Part shown: piece after piece, positions 1 to 13,377 of the stretch
Position numbering within the stretch: position 1 is the stretch's first letter
Layout of the letters: the number at the start of each line of letters is the position of its first letter
From: Ectothiorhodospiraceae bacterium WFHF3C12
Lineage (GTDB): Bacteria; Pseudomonadota; Gammaproteobacteria; Nitrococcales; Nitrococcaceae
Direction: 5' to 3'
Assembly (NCBI GenBank): GCA_013519935.1
Contig: JACDUA010000006.1
Location: 31,097-95,096, forward strand
Length of the DNA: 64,000 nucleotides
Notes under the pieces: generated by a model
The model's input: only the letters and a program-made list of their open reading frames with translations
Databases searched by the model: none
Told to the model about the DNA's origin: nothing
Translations under genes and position numbers: made by a program

Positions 1-300
1 TCCCACAATTGCCCGGAAGCCGGGGTGCCGACCGCGAAGTTGCGGCAGCCCCGTCACCGCGGGAGGGCTGGCGGTCGGGATGTCGGATGGCGAGCCCATC
101 CGACCTACGGCTCGGGGTATGGAAGCGGCTGTGGGAGGCGCGTCCTCGCGGCGATGGGTGAAAAGTAGATCGCGGCGGAGACGCTGCTCCCACAGCCAGC
201 CGGAAGCCCGGATGCCGGCGGCGCAGTTGTGGTAGCCCCGTCCCGGGGGCGAGGGCCGGCGGTCGGGATGTCGGATGGCGAGCCCATCTGACCTATGGCT
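1..300. repeat. REP/BIME-like palindromic repeat cluster upstream of miaB
   Basis: Two copies of atgtcggatggcgagcccatc(c/t)gacctac/t (80-108, 268-296) plus tgtgggaggcgcgtcctcgcggcgat and its inverted partner. Confidence 0.85.
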
Positions 301-396
301 GCGCGCGGTTGAACTGATAAGCGGTGGCGGCGGTCTATCGACGCACCGCGGTGTATTGCCGATAATTTTGACTGACAACCGGATTACCGAGAGGCC

Positions 397-1761
397 ATGA
401 CGCGCAAGGTTTACGTCCAGACCCAGGGCTGCCAGATGAACGAGTACGATTCCGTCAAGATGGCGGACGTGCTGGCGAAGGAGCGCGGCTTCGAGCGTGT
501 GCGCTCCCCCGAGGAGGCGGACGTCATTCTCCTCAACACCTGCTCCATCCGCGAGAAGGCCCAGGAGAAGGTGTTCTCCGAGCTCGGCCGCTGGCGCAAG
601 CTCAAGGAGCAGCGCCCGGACCTGCTCATCGGTGTGGGCGGCTGCGTCGCCAGCCAGGAGGGCGCGGCCATCTCCGAGCGCGCGCCCTTCGTGGACATGG
701 TCTTCGGCCCCCAGACCCTGCATCGCCTGCCCGACATGTACGACCGCGCCGTGGAGACTCGCCGGCCGGTGGTGGACGTCAGCTTCCCCGAGATCGAGAA
801 ATTCGATCGCATGCCCGAGCCCCGGGCGGAGGGGCCGACGGCCTTCGTCTCCATCATGGAGGGCTGCAGCAAGTACTGCAGCTTCTGCGTTGTGCCCTAT
901 ACCCGGGGCGAGGAGATCAGCCGTCCGTTCGACGACGTGCTGGCGGAAGCCGCCCAGCTCGCCGAGCAGGGCGTGCGCGAGGTCACGCTGCTGGGCCAGA
1001 ACGTCAACGGCTACATGGGCGAGATGTCCGACGGTGCGAGCGCCGATCTCGCCCTGCTGATCCACTACATCGCGGTCATCGACGGCATCGACCGGATCCG
1101 ATTCACTACCTCCCATCCGCTGGACTTCAACGACGACCTCATCGAGGCCTTTCGCGAGGTGCCGGAGCTGGTAGGGCACGTGCACCTGCCGGTGCAGAGC
1201 GGCTCGGACAACGTGCTGCGGCTGATGAAGCGTAATCACACCCGGGACTACTTCCTGGAGCAGATCGACAAGCTCAAGGCGGCCCGTCCGGGGATCAGCA
1301 TCTCCTCGGATTTCATCATCGGCTTCCCCGGCGAGATGGACGCCGATTTCGAGGACACCATGGACCTGGTGGAGCGGGTGGGTTTCGACCAGTCCTTCAG
1401 CTTCGTCTTCAGCAAGCGCCCGGGCACGCCGGCGGCGCAGCTGGTGGACGCCACGCCGATGGACGTGAAGAAGCAGCGCCTGAAGCGGCTGCAGGACAAG
1501 CTCAACGACAACGCCCGGCGCATCAGCGAGTCCATGGTGGGCACGGTACAGTCCGTGCTGGTGGACAAGCCGTCGAAGAAGGACCCCAACGAGCTCTCCG
1601 GCCGCACGGACAACAACCGTGTGGTTAATTTCCCCGGCCATCCGCGGCTGATCGGCCGTTTCGTCCAGGTGCGCGTCACCGAGGCCCTGTCGAACTCCCT
1701 GCGCGGCGAGATCGTGGGGTTCGACGACGAGCCCGTGGCCGAGACCGCCGCCCACGCCTGA
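397..1761 (+). CDS. miaB: tRNA-2-methylthio-N6-dimethylallyladenosine synthase MiaB
   Basis: [19 protein letters not shown] start, radical [19 protein letters not shown]-terminal TRAM domain; followed directly by phoH. Confidence 0.97.
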   Translation: MTRKVYVQTQGCQMNEYDSVKMADVLAKERGFERVRSPEEADVILLNTCSIREKAQEKVFSELGRWRKLKEQRPDLLIGVGGCVASQEGAAISERAPFVDMVFGPQTLHRLPDMYDRAVETRRPVVDVSFPEIEKFDRMPEPRAEGPTAFVSIMEGCSKYCSFCVVPYTRGEEISRPFDDVLAEAAQLAEQGVREVTLLGQNVNGYMGEMSDGASADLALLIHYIAVIDGIDRIRFTTSHPLDFNDDLIEAFREVPELVGHVHLPVQSGSDNVLRLMKRNHTRDYFLEQIDKLKAARPGISISSDFIIGFPGEMDADFEDTMDLVERVGFDQSFSFVFSKRPGTPAAQLVDATPMDVKKQRLKRLQDKLNDNARRISESMVGTVQSVLVDKPSKKDPNELSGRTDNNRVVNFPGHPRLIGRFVQVRVTEALSNSLRGEIVGFDDEPVAETAAHA

Positions 1762-2763
1762 ATGTCAGACAGCGAGATCCCGACAGCATTGAGCGATCAC
1801 CCCGGCGCCGTCGATTTCACCCTGCAGCCCGCCGATAACGCGCGACTGGCCAATCTCTGCGGCCAGTTCGACGAGAATCTGCGCCAGGTGGAGCGCCGGC
1901 TGGGCGTGGAGATCAAGAACCGCGGTCACCGCTTCCGCGTCATCGGCGAGGACGCGGCTATGGAGGCGGCCACGCGGGTGATCCAGGAGCTCTACCGCAA
2001 GTCCGAGTCGGAGGACATCTCGGCGGATAACGTGCACCTGCACCTGCAGGAGGCGGACGTGGCGGATCGGCGCAGCCGCCAGGAGGACCTCGGGCCCGTC
2101 GACGATCCGACCATCGAGACCCGCAAGATGGCGGTCCGCGGCCGCGGACCGAACCAGCGAGCCTATCTGAAGAACGTCCTGACCCACGACCTCAATTTCG
2201 GAGTCGGCCCGGCCGGCACCGGCAAGACCTATCTGGCGGTGGCCTGCGCCGTGGACGCTCTGGAGCGCCAGGAGGTCAACCGCCTGGTGCTGGTGCGCCC
2301 GGCGGTGGAGGCCGGCGAGCGCCTGGGCTTTCTGCCCGGCGATCTGGCGCAGAAGGTGGATCCGTACCTGCGTCCGCTCTACGACGCACTGTTCGAGATG
2401 CTCGGCTTCGAGCGGGTGAACAAGCTCATCGAGCGCAACGTCATCGAGGTGGCGCCGCTCGCGTACATGCGCGGGCGCACGCTGAACCATTCCTTCATCA
2501 TCCTCGACGAGGCCCAGAACACCACCGTCGAGCAGATGAAGATGTTCCTCACGCGGATCGGGTTCGGCTCCACGGCGGTGGTCACCGGCGACGTCACCCA
2601 GGTGGACCTGCCCCAGGGGAAGGTCTCCGGCCTGCGGGATGCCATCGACGTGCTGCGGGACGTCGACGGGGTGAGCTTCACCTTCTTCAACGCCCGGGAC
2701 GTGGTGCGCCACAACCTGGTCCAGCGCATCGTCGAGGCCTACGACGCGCGGGCCGACGACTAG
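1762..2763 (+). CDS. ybeZ: PhoH family ATPase (YbeZ)
   Basis: Walker [24 protein letters not shown], downstream of miaB. Confidence 0.95.
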   Translation: MSDSEIPTALSDHPGAVDFTLQPADNARLANLCGQFDENLRQVERRLGVEIKNRGHRFRVIGEDAAMEAATRVIQELYRKSESEDISADNVHLHLQEADVADRRSRQEDLGPVDDPTIETRKMAVRGRGPNQRAYLKNVLTHDLNFGVGPAGTGKTYLAVACAVDALERQEVNRLVLVRPAVEAGERLGFLPGDLAQKVDPYLRPLYDALFEMLGFERVNKLIERNVIEVAPLAYMRGRTLNHSFIILDEAQNTTVEQMKMFLTRIGFGSTAVVTGDVTQVDLPQGKVSGLRDAIDVLRDVDGVSFTFFNARDVVRHNLVQRIVEAYDARADD

Positions 2764-2789
2764 ACCCCATGAACGACACCCCCATTCCC

Positions 2790-3443
2790 TGTAGGAGCGG
2801 CCGTTGGCCGCGAACCGTTGCGTGGTTGATCCCGGTTGTTCGCCGCCAGGGGCCGCTCCTACGGCGGACATGTTGCGCCGCGAGAGCGCCGGCCCCGGCG
2901 CGAATGTCCGGTGTGCCGCTTTCGCGCCCGAATCGCCGCGAGGACGCGCCTCCCACAGGCATTGCGATAGCGCCCCGGCGTCCGGCCGACCGTAGGTCGG
3001 ATGGGCTCGCCATCCGACATTCCGGGGTCTATCGCCCTGGGGAGGGGACTCCCGCAACTGTTCTGAGGGCGCCTCGGCTGCCGACTGTTTGTGGGAGCGG
3101 CGTCCCCGCCGCGATGGCTGGCCGGGCGCATCGCCGCGAGGACGCGCCTCCCACAGCTTGTCTGATGGCACCTTGGCTTCCGGCCGAGCGTAGGTCGGAT
3201 GGGCTCGCCATCCGACATTCCGGGGTTTATCGCCCGGGGCAGGGGGCTCCCACAACTGTTCTGAGGGCTCCCTGGCTGCCGGCTGGTTGTGGGAGGCGCG
3301 TCCCCGCGGCGATCCGGTCGGAAAGACTGTTCGCGACGGGGATGTCGCGCCCGCGGGCTATCGACGTCACCTGTAGGAGCGCCGCAAGGCGCGATCCGTT
3401 GGTTGTTCCGTGCATGGCGATCGCGCCTCGCGGCGCTCCTACA
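2790..3443. repeat. REP/REPIN/BIME cluster between phoH and ybeY
   Basis: REPIN-like doublets 2790-2862 and 3372-3443; gtaggtcggatgggctcgccatccgacat at 2992 and 3190; several cgccgcgaggacgcgcctcccaca copies. Confidence 0.9.
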
Positions 3444-3463
3444 GGGAGCGAGGGGCTGGGGCG

Positions 3464-3964
3464 ATGAGCGTCGACCTGGAGCTGGACCTGCAGATCGCCT
3501 CAAGGGCGGACGATCTGCCAAGCGAGGCGCAGCTCGCCCAATGGGCCGCGGCGGCGCTGGAGGGTTACCGCGCGGAGGCCGAACTGTCCGTGCGCATCGT
3601 CGATGCCGAGGAGGGCCGCGAGCTCAATCGCCGTTACCGGGACAAGGACTACGCCACCAATGTACTGTCCTTTCCCGTGGAGCTGCCGGCCGGCGTCGAG
3701 ATGCCGCTGCTCGGCGATCTGGTAATCTGCGCGGGCGTGGTGGCCCGCGAGGCGGCGGAACAGGGCAAGGCGCCGGAGGCGCACTGGGCGCACCTGACCG
3801 TGCACGGGGTCTTGCATCTGCTCGGCCATGACCACATCGAGCATGAGGATGCCGAGGTGATGGAATCGCTGGAGCAGGCGATTCTCGCTCGACTGGGCTA
3901 TCCTGATCCGTATTGGCTCCCGGAGGAGCCCGCCGCGGGGGAAGACGACGGTTTGATTCGTTAG
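3464..3964 (+). CDS. ybeY: rRNA maturation endoribonuclease YbeY
   Basis: [15 protein letters not shown] metal-binding motif; start placed at ATG 3464 because the upstream part of the ORF is repeat sequence. Confidence 0.94.
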   Translation: MSVDLELDLQIASRADDLPSEAQLAQWAAAALEGYRAEAELSVRIVDAEEGRELNRRYRDKDYATNVLSFPVELPAGVEMPLLGDLVICAGVVAREAAEQGKAPEAHWAHLTVHGVLHLLGHDHIEHEDAEVMESLEQAILARLGYPDPYWLPEEPAAGEDDGLIR

Positions 3965-4032
3965 TTCGTTGATATACAGCGCATTAACCAATCAACGATC
4001 GACCATCTTCCGCGGCAACCATTAGATGACGA

Positions 4033-4920
4033 ATGAACGAGGATCGACCTAGTAGCAGTAGCACAACCGTGAGCAAATCCTGGCTGGACCGCCTGGGACA
4101 GGCGATCGCCGGGGGACCCAGGGACCGGGAGGAGCTCATTGAGCTACTGCGGCTGTCCCACGACCGCGGCCTGCTCGACGCCGATGCCCTGGCGATGATC
4201 GAGGGCGTCATGCACGTCTCCGAGCTACAGGCCCGGGACATCATGATTCCACGCTCGCAGGTGACGGTGGTGCCGCGGACCAACGATCCGTGGGAGCTGC
4301 TGCCGACCATCGCCGGCTCCGGCTTTTCCCGTTTTCCCGTCACCGGGGATAGCCGCGATGACGTCATCGGGATCTTCATCGCCAAGGATCTGCTACCGTT
4401 CCTGTCGAAGGACAATGGCGCCAAGGAGTTCAACATCCGGGAGCTGCTGCGCCCGGCGCTGTTCATTCCCGAGAGCAAGCGTCTGGACGTGCTGCTGAAG
4501 CTCTTCCAGGAGAGCCGCAACCACATGGCCATCGTCGTCGACGAGTACGGCGGGCTGGCCGGCATCGTCACCATCGAGGATGTCATCGAGCAGATCGTCG
4601 GCGAGATCGACGACGAGCACGATTTCGACGAGGACAGCTACATCCTCAGCCGGGACGGCGAGGGGCGGACTATCGTCAAGGCGCTGACGCCCATCGAGGA
4701 CTTCAACGAGTACTTCGAGACCGAGTACAGCGACGACGAATTCGACACCATCGGCGGGGTGGTCGCTCACCAGTTCGGCCATGTGCCCCGCCGCAACGAG
4801 TCGGTCGTGGTGGGCGGGCTGCGTTTCCAGGTGATCCGCGCCGATAACCGGCGTATCCACCTGCTGTCCGTCACACCGGCCAGCGAAACGGCCACGGAAG
4901 CCGCCGCGCAGAAGCATTGA
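4033..4920 (+). CDS. ybeX: CorC/HlyC family transporter-associated CBS-domain protein (YbeX)
   Basis: CBS domains (ARDIMIPRSQVTVV; MAIVVDEYGGLAGIVTIEDVIEQIVGEI) and CorC_HlyC C-terminus. Confidence 0.94.
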   Translation: MNEDRPSSSSTTVSKSWLDRLGQAIAGGPRDREELIELLRLSHDRGLLDADALAMIEGVMHVSELQARDIMIPRSQVTVVPRTNDPWELLPTIAGSGFSRFPVTGDSRDDVIGIFIAKDLLPFLSKDNGAKEFNIRELLRPALFIPESKRLDVLLKLFQESRNHMAIVVDEYGGLAGIVTIEDVIEQIVGEIDDEHDFDEDSYILSRDGEGRTIVKALTPIEDFNEYFETEYSDDEFDTIGGVVAHQFGHVPRRNESVVVGGLRFQVIRADNRRIHLLSVTPASETATEAAAQKH

Positions 4921-4924
4921 CCCC

Positions 4925-5420
4925 GGTTCATCGCGGCGGGGACGCCGCTCCCACAGCCGGCCGGCAGCCCGGGGTGCCGGCAGATCTCTTGTGGGGAGCC
5001 CTGATCCCGGCGCGATGAGCTTTTGCATGTCGGATGGCAAGCCCATCCGACCTACGGCTGGCCGGAGCCGTGGTGCCATCGGGATGACCCGCCTCCGGGC
5101 GGGAATGCCCGAACCGGACTGTGGGAGGCGCGTCCTCGCGGCGAAGGTCAACCGGCCCAGTGTCGCGGCGGGGACGCCCCTCCCACAGCTGCCCCCAGGC
5201 GGGGTGCCAGCAGATCTTTCGTGGGAGCCCTGTTCCCGCGGCGATGAGTTCTGGCATGTCGGATGGCCGGAAGCCGGGGCGCCATCGGGATGACCGTGGG
5301 AGGCGCGTCCTCGCGGCGATGGGTGGAAAATGGATCGCGGCGAGAACGCCGTTCCCACAGCCGCCTCCGCGCCGGGATGCCAGCTATCGCAGGGTCGAAT
5401 GGCGAAGCGTATTTCACCTT
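4925..5420. repeat. REP/BIME cluster between corC and lnt
   Basis: Repeated cgcggcggggacgccgctcccaca / tgtgggaggcgcgtcctcgcggcga, catgtcggatggcaagcccatccgacctac, ggtcgaatggcgaagcgtatttcacc. Confidence 0.88.
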
Positions 5421-5640
5421 TGTCCTTCCCGACCGCCTATCCGGTCGACGCACCCGGATCGGCTTCGCGCATTGCCGGCGGCTGGGCCCGGGAAAGGACA
5501 AGGCAGTCGCCAGAGCGGCTCATGGCCGCCAACCCTGTTAGGCTGTCGGCCGTTGCGATTGCGGCGGAATGCGTCATAGGCCGAGCGTTTACCGCCCGCG
5601 AATCACGAACCAAGAACAAACGACAGGAGTCACACGACGC

Positions 5641-7122
5641 ATGCAGGCGTGGTTGTCATCCCGTTGGGCGCCTTTGATCGCCTTGGTGGCGGGTCTGCTG
5701 GCGCCGCTGGCCTTCGCGCCGTTCGATCTGTGGCCCCTGGCGGTCGTCTCCCCCGCCATTCTGTTCGCGGTGGCTCAGGTCAGTTCCCGCCGCCGGGCGC
5801 TGCTAGCCGGCTACCTCTACGGCCTGGGCTATTTCGGCTTCGGCTGCTACTGGGTCTACAACAGCATCGCCTATTACGGCGGCGGGCCGCTGGCGGCAAT
5901 ATTCGTCACGCCGCTCTTCGCATTGGCCATCGCCCTGTATCCGATGCTGGTCGTCTACCTGGCCCGCCGCCTGCGACCGGCCAGCCGGGGCGCCGCCCTG
6001 TGGCTGGTGTTCCCGGCCGTGTGGCTGCTGGTGGAGTGGCTGCGCAGCTGGTTCCTCACCGGCGCTACCTGGTTGATGCTCGGCTTCACCCAGACGGGGT
6101 CGCCCCTGGGCAGTATCGCCCCCGTTTTCGGCGCCTTCGGCATCAGTCTGGTCGTTGTCGTTCTCGCCGGGGCCCTGGCCCATGCGCTCCTTCGGCCACG
6201 GGCCGCGGCCGGCTTCCTTGTCGCGACGGTGGTGGCCCTGGGTGGCGGCTACCTCGTTCCCGGCGGCTGGACACAGCCCGCCGGGGAGGCCAAGACCACG
6301 GCGCTGCTGCAGGGCAACGTGCCCCAGGACAAGAAGTGGCTGCTCTCCTACCGGGACCGGACGCTTGGCTGGTACTCGGAGCGCAGTCGCGAGCACGCCG
6401 GGGTGGATCTCATCGTCTGGCCGGAGACGGCTGTCCCGACGTGGTATTTCCGGGTGCGGGAGGACTGGATGCAGCCCCTGTCCAGGGAGCTGGCCGAGCA
6501 GGGGACCGCCCTGGTGGTGGGCGCGCCGGTCATCGACATCGACCGCGAGGCCGCCTACAACGGCATCGTAGTCGTCGGCCCGCCGGAGCGGGTCTACCAC
6601 AAGCGCCACCTGGTGCCGTTCGGCGAGTACCTCCCGCTGCGGGGCCTGCTGGGCAACGCCCTGGATTTCCTGGGCACGCCCATGGACGATTTCGACGCGG
6701 GTGTGAGCGGCGCGGCCATCCCGGTCAACGGCTACGACATTGGTGCGTCCATCTGCTACGAGGTCACGTTCGGCGACGAGATCGCCGCTGCGCTGCCCGA
6801 GGCGGAGGTGCTGGTCAACGTCAGCAACGATGGCTGGTTCGGCGATTCCTTCGCACCTCACCAGCACCTGCAGATGGCGCAGATGCGGGCCATGGAGACC
6901 GGCCGCTACATGCTCCGGGCCACCAACACCGGGGTCACCGTCATCATCGATCACCGGGGCCGCATCACCGGGCGAACGGCCCAGTTCGAGGAGGCCGTGC
7001 TCGCCGGTGAGTTCGTGCCGCGCACGGGCGTGACACCTTACGTACGCTGGCTGCACTGGCCGGCCGTGGGGGTGGCGGTCGTGTTGCTATTGGTCGGGTT
7101 CGCTTTCCGCTGGGGGCGGTGA
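5641..7122 (+). CDS. lnt: Apolipoprotein N-acyltransferase
   Basis: CN-hydrolase motifs (VWPETAVP, SICYEVTFGDE, NVSNDGWFGDS) with N-terminal membrane segments; start ATG 5641 favoured. Confidence 0.95.
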   Translation: MQAWLSSRWAPLIALVAGLLAPLAFAPFDLWPLAVVSPAILFAVAQVSSRRRALLAGYLYGLGYFGFGCYWVYNSIAYYGGGPLAAIFVTPLFALAIALYPMLVVYLARRLRPASRGAALWLVFPAVWLLVEWLRSWFLTGATWLMLGFTQTGSPLGSIAPVFGAFGISLVVVVLAGALAHALLRPRAAAGFLVATVVALGGGYLVPGGWTQPAGEAKTTALLQGNVPQDKKWLLSYRDRTLGWYSERSREHAGVDLIVWPETAVPTWYFRVREDWMQPLSRELAEQGTALVVGAPVIDIDREAAYNGIVVVGPPERVYHKRHLVPFGEYLPLRGLLGNALDFLGTPMDDFDAGVSGAAIPVNGYDIGASICYEVTFGDEIAAALPEAEVLVNVSNDGWFGDSFAPHQHLQMAQMRAMETGRYMLRATNTGVTVIIDHRGRITGRTAQFEEAVLAGEFVPRTGVTPYVRWLHWPAVGVAVVLLLVGFAFRWGR

Positions 7123-7130
7123 AAACATCC

Positions 7131-7510
7131 AGCCGCAGATGAACGCAGATAAACGCGGATGGTCGCGGATCACTCGGATTGAAGCGTCGCGGTGCAGTCG
7201 ACTGGCTGGAGTACGGCCGTAGGGGCGTTGGGACGGCGGAATACGCTTCGCTATTCCACCTGACGGGCAGTGCGGGCCCCCCGTGGGAGCGGCGACCCCG
7301 CCGCGAACGGCCTGCCCGTCGCCGGCGAGCCGTCGTAGGAGCGGCCCATGGCCGCGAACTACCCCTGCACGCCGCCCCGACGCCCTGTAGGAGCGCCGCA
7401 AGGCGCGATCACTAGGGGGTCTACCGGAGTCGATCGCGCCTTGCGACGCTCCTACCAGCCCATGGGCATGACCGACGAATAATCAGCGTTTATCCGCGTT
7501 CATTTGCGGC
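7131..7510. repeat. Arm-flanked repeat element between convergent lnt and manC
   Basis: agccgcagatgaacgcagataaacgcggat (from 7131) and inverted atcagcgtttatccgcgttcatttgcggc (to 7510); REPs inside, including doublet 7387-7455. Confidence 0.85.
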
Positions 7511-7518
7511 CAAAGCCC

Positions 7519-8946
7519 TTACTTCGCCGTTTCCTTGCTGTCCGCCCGCCCGTAGACGTCGTTGAACCGGACGATGTCGTCCTCCCCCAGGTAGCTGCCG
7601 CTTTGCACCTCGATGAGCTCCAGGGGGATGACGCCGGGGTTCTCGAGGCGGTGCACTGTGCCGAGGGGGATGTAGGTGGACTGATCCTCGGTCAGCAGGA
7701 AGGTCTCCTCGCCCCGGGTTACCCGGGCGGAGCCGCTCACCACCACCCAGTGCTCGGCGCGGTGGTGGTGCATCTGCAGCGAGAGCTGCTGGCCCGGGTT
7801 GACGATGATCCGCTTGACCTGGAAACGCTCGGCGCCGGCGATGGTCTCGTAGGACCCCCAGGGGCGGTAGACGCGCTTGTGGGTGGTGCCTTCGGTACGG
7901 CCGTCGCTGTGCAGGTGTTCGACCACGCGCTTGACGTCCTGCACCCGGTCGGCGTCGGCCACCAGGATCGCGTCCGGTGTCTCGACGATGACGTGGTTGT
8001 CGATCCCGATGGCGGCGATGAGCCGGCCCTCGGAGCGGATGTAGGAATTGCGGCTGTCCTCGGCGAAGACGTCGCCGACCAGCACGTTGCCGTTGCTGTC
8101 CCGATCGCCGTTGTCGCGCAGGGCCGCCCAGCTACCGAGATCGCTCCAGCCGCAGTCCACCGGGACGACGGCGGCGTCGCGGGTCTTCTCCATGACGGCG
8201 TAGTCGATGGAATCCGAAGGGCAGGCGCTGAAAGCGGCCTCATCGAGGCGCAGGAAGTCCAGGTCGGTCTTGGCCTGGGAGACGGCCCGCTCGCAGGATT
8301 CCAGCATCTCCGGCTGCAGCCGGCCCAGCTCCTCCAGGTAACGCCGCGCCCCGAGCAGGAAGATGCCGCTGTTCCAGAAATACTCGCCGGAGGCCAGATA
8401 GGATTCCGCGGTCTCGCGGTCCGGCTTTTCCACGAACTCGGCCACGCCCCTTACCGGCGATTGCCCGGATTCGGCCCGGATATAGCCGTACCCGGTCTCC
8501 GGCCCCGTGGGCTGGATGCCGAAGGTCACCAGCTTGCCGTCCGCCGCGGATTCCAGCCCGGCTTCAACCGCGGCGCGGAAGGCCGCTTCGTCGGCGATGC
8601 GGTGGTCGGATGGCATGACCAGCAACACGGCGTCCGCGTCCTCGCGCAGCGCGCAAATGGCGGCAGCGGCCACGGCGGGCGCGGTGTTGCGGCCGACCGG
8701 CTCGAGGATGATGGTCGGCGAGGAGGCCCCCGTTTCCGCCAGCTGCTGCGCCACCAGGAAGCGGTGCTCGGCGTTGCATACGGCGATGGGCTCGGCCAGC
8801 TCGTCCAGGCCACGGTACCGCGCCACGGTGTCCTGGAGCATGCTGCGCTCGCTGACCAGCGGCAGGAACTGTTTGGGATAGAGCTGGCGGGACAGCGGCC
8901 AGAGCCGGGTGCCGGATCCCCCGCACAAAAGGACCGGATAGAGCAT
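7519..8946 (-). CDS. manC: Mannose-1-phosphate guanylyltransferase / mannose-6-phosphate isomerase (ManC/CpsB/AlgA type)
   Basis: YPVLLCGGSGTRLWPLSRQLYPKQFLPL N-terminus; C-terminal cupin RPWGSYE...VNPGQQLSLQMHHHRAEHWVVVSG. Confidence 0.95.
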   Translation of the reverse strand: MLYPVLLCGGSGTRLWPLSRQLYPKQFLPLVSERSMLQDTVARYRGLDELAEPIAVCNAEHRFLVAQQLAETGASSPTIILEPVGRNTAPAVAAAAICALREDADAVLLVMPSDHRIADEAAFRAAVEAGLESAADGKLVTFGIQPTGPETGYGYIRAESGQSPVRGVAEFVEKPDRETAESYLASGEYFWNSGIFLLGARRYLEELGRLQPEMLESCERAVSQAKTDLDFLRLDEAAFSACPSDSIDYAVMEKTRDAAVVPVDCGWSDLGSWAALRDNGDRDSNGNVLVGDVFAEDSRNSYIRSEGRLIAAIGIDNHVIVETPDAILVADADRVQDVKRVVEHLHSDGRTEGTTHKRVYRPWGSYETIAGAERFQVKRIIVNPGQQLSLQMHHHRAEHWVVVSGSARVTRGEETFLLTEDQSTYIPLGTVHRLENPGVIPLELIEVQSGSYLGEDDIVRFNDVYGRADSKETAK

Positions 8947-9080
8947 GTCGGTGTAGGCTCCCTGTAGTCGATCTCGCGGCGTTGCGCCGCGTTGGTGTTA
9001 TGAGCGAATGCTAACGCGGCGGGGGCGTGTAAGCCACCGGAGAGGCGGTACCTTCGTTGTCTGGTGTGCGGGCATCGCCG

Positions 9081-9519
9081 GTGGAATGCGCTCCGCTATT
9101 CCAACCTACTGGCCACCGGCGGGTGACCCTGGTCGTTTGCAGCGCTTCGCCGCGACGATCGAACCGCCCAATCGCCGCGAGGACGCGCCTCCCACAACTA
9201 CGCGGAAGCCCTCGGGCAGCGGATTGGCTGTGGCAGCCCCGACCCGGGGCGAGGATTGGCGGTGGGGATGTCGGATGGCAAGGCCATCCGACCTACGGCT
9301 CGGAAGCCACCAGCGCGGGGAAGCGGCTGTGGGAGGCGCGTCCTCGCGGCGATGGCCTCGGCAGGGCTTCTCGCCGGAGGCGGCGTCCACGGGGTCCCCC
9401 ATGCCATTGTAGGAGCGCCGCGAGGCGCGATAGCCAGTGTTCCCGCCGAAGCCGGATCGCGCCTTGCGGCGCTCCTACAGGTGCCCTCGCCCATCGTAGG
9501 AGCGGTACCTGGCCGCGGA
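9081..9519. repeat. REP/REPIN cluster between manC and ybeL
   Basis: gtggaatgcgctccgctattccaacc, cgccgcgaggacgcgcctcccaca, atgtcggatggcaaggccatccgacctac, doublet 9408-9479, gtaggagcggtacctggccgcgga. Confidence 0.88.
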
Positions 9520-9562
9520 CGGCACCATCCTGGATCCGGGTTCACTCGCGGCCCCGGCGCGT

Positions 9563-10078
9563 TCAGCTCTCCGGCTCGGGCCGGCGGAAGCGCGTCCCGT
9601 TGCACTTGGGGCAGGGCGGGATATGGCCGGCCTTCTTGTAGTGCAGCTGCTCGCCGCAGTTGTCGCAGGTGAGCACGCCGGGGGCGGCGATCTCGCCGGT
9701 GTGGTAGAACTCGCGCTCGGCAAGCTCGTGCTGCAGCTCGACCCACTCCAGCCGGGTCCTGTCGGCGACGGAGGAGAAGCGGTCCCAGATCCAGTTTTCC
9801 ACCAGCTGCAGATCCATGCGCAGCCAGGCGCCGAGATCGGCGTCGGTGCGGCTGGTGTAGTCGGCGGCGTCCTCGACGTCCCGGCGGATGTACTCGGCGA
9901 TCTTCTCGGCTTCGTCGCGGGTGAGCTCGCCGAGCTCGATGGTGCGTTCCTTGGCGTCCTCGATGGCCTTGCGCAGCCGCGGGCCGGTCTCTTTCTCGGC
10001 GCGGTCCATGAACTCGCGCACCCGGTCGAGCATCTTTTCGTAGCCGTGGAGCTCGCGCTTCTCCTTGTCTTCGCTCAT
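9563..10078 (-). CDS. ybeL: Zinc-ribbon protein, YbeL-like
   Basis: C-terminal CDNCGEQLHYKKAGHIPPCPKCNGTRF; next to leuS as in E. coli ybeL; start approximate. Confidence 0.8.
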   Translation of the reverse strand: MSEDKEKRELHGYEKMLDRVREFMDRAEKETGPRLRKAIEDAKERTIELGELTRDEAEKIAEYIRRDVEDAADYTSRTDADLGAWLRMDLQLVENWIWDRFSSVADRTRLEWVELQHELAEREFYHTGEIAAPGVLTCDNCGEQLHYKKAGHIPPCPKCNGTRFRRPEPES

Positions 10079-10138
10079 CGCCTTCTCCAGCAAGGGTTGG
10101 TCATGGATTCAATGCTAACAGGAAGCCGCCGGCTTTGA

Positions 10139-12840
<2,702 letters not shown>

Positions 12841-12841
<1 letters not shown>

Positions 12842-13347
12842 TGCGCATCCTCGCGGTGGCGGTGCTTGCCCTGGCCCTGGCCGGTTGCGGCTGGCACCTG
12901 CGCGGCAGCCAGGGCGCGTCGCTGGGCGGGCAGCGCATCGCCGTGATCAACGACACGCAATCGCGGCCGCTGTTGCGGGACGTGGAGGCCGTGCTGGCCG
13001 ATGTGGGGGCCAGCGTGGTCGACGCCGGCGCCGGTTCCGACGCACGGCTGCAGCTGCTGCGCCAGCGTTTTTCGCGGCGGACCCTGGCCGGCGCGGGCGA
13101 CGATGGTATCGCCGAGTACGAGCTGGCTTACGAGCTACGCTTCCGGGTGCTGGGGCCGGACGAGACACCCTGGTCGGAGGCCGAAACCGTCCGTGCCGCC
13201 GATTCCTACGAGGTCAACGAGGCCAACGTCCTGGCGGGCGAGGCCCGGCGCGATGACCTGTCGGTCTACCTGCGCGAACAGGCGGTACGGCTCATGGCGG
13301 CGCGGCTGCAGGCCGCCATCGACCGCAACCGGGACAGTGGTGAGTGA
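12841..13347 (+). CDS. lptE: LPS-assembly lipoprotein LptE
   Basis: Lipobox LALAGCGWHLRG, start overlaps the leuS stop (TGATG). Confidence 0.9.
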
Positions 13348-13377
13348 CCCCCATTTGCTGACCGTTCGGGTGTATTG

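Noticed and set aside
1765-3255. 496-aa minus-strand ORF overlapping phoH and repeats
   Set aside because: Shadow ORF of high-GC coding sequence fused to repeat translation; no recognisable domain.
2769-3521. ORFs of 232 and 220 aa in the phoH-ybeY gap
   Set aside because: They translate REP repeats (recurring 'RREDAPPT', 'GLAIRHSG'); the same peptides recur in every repeat cluster and on both strands.
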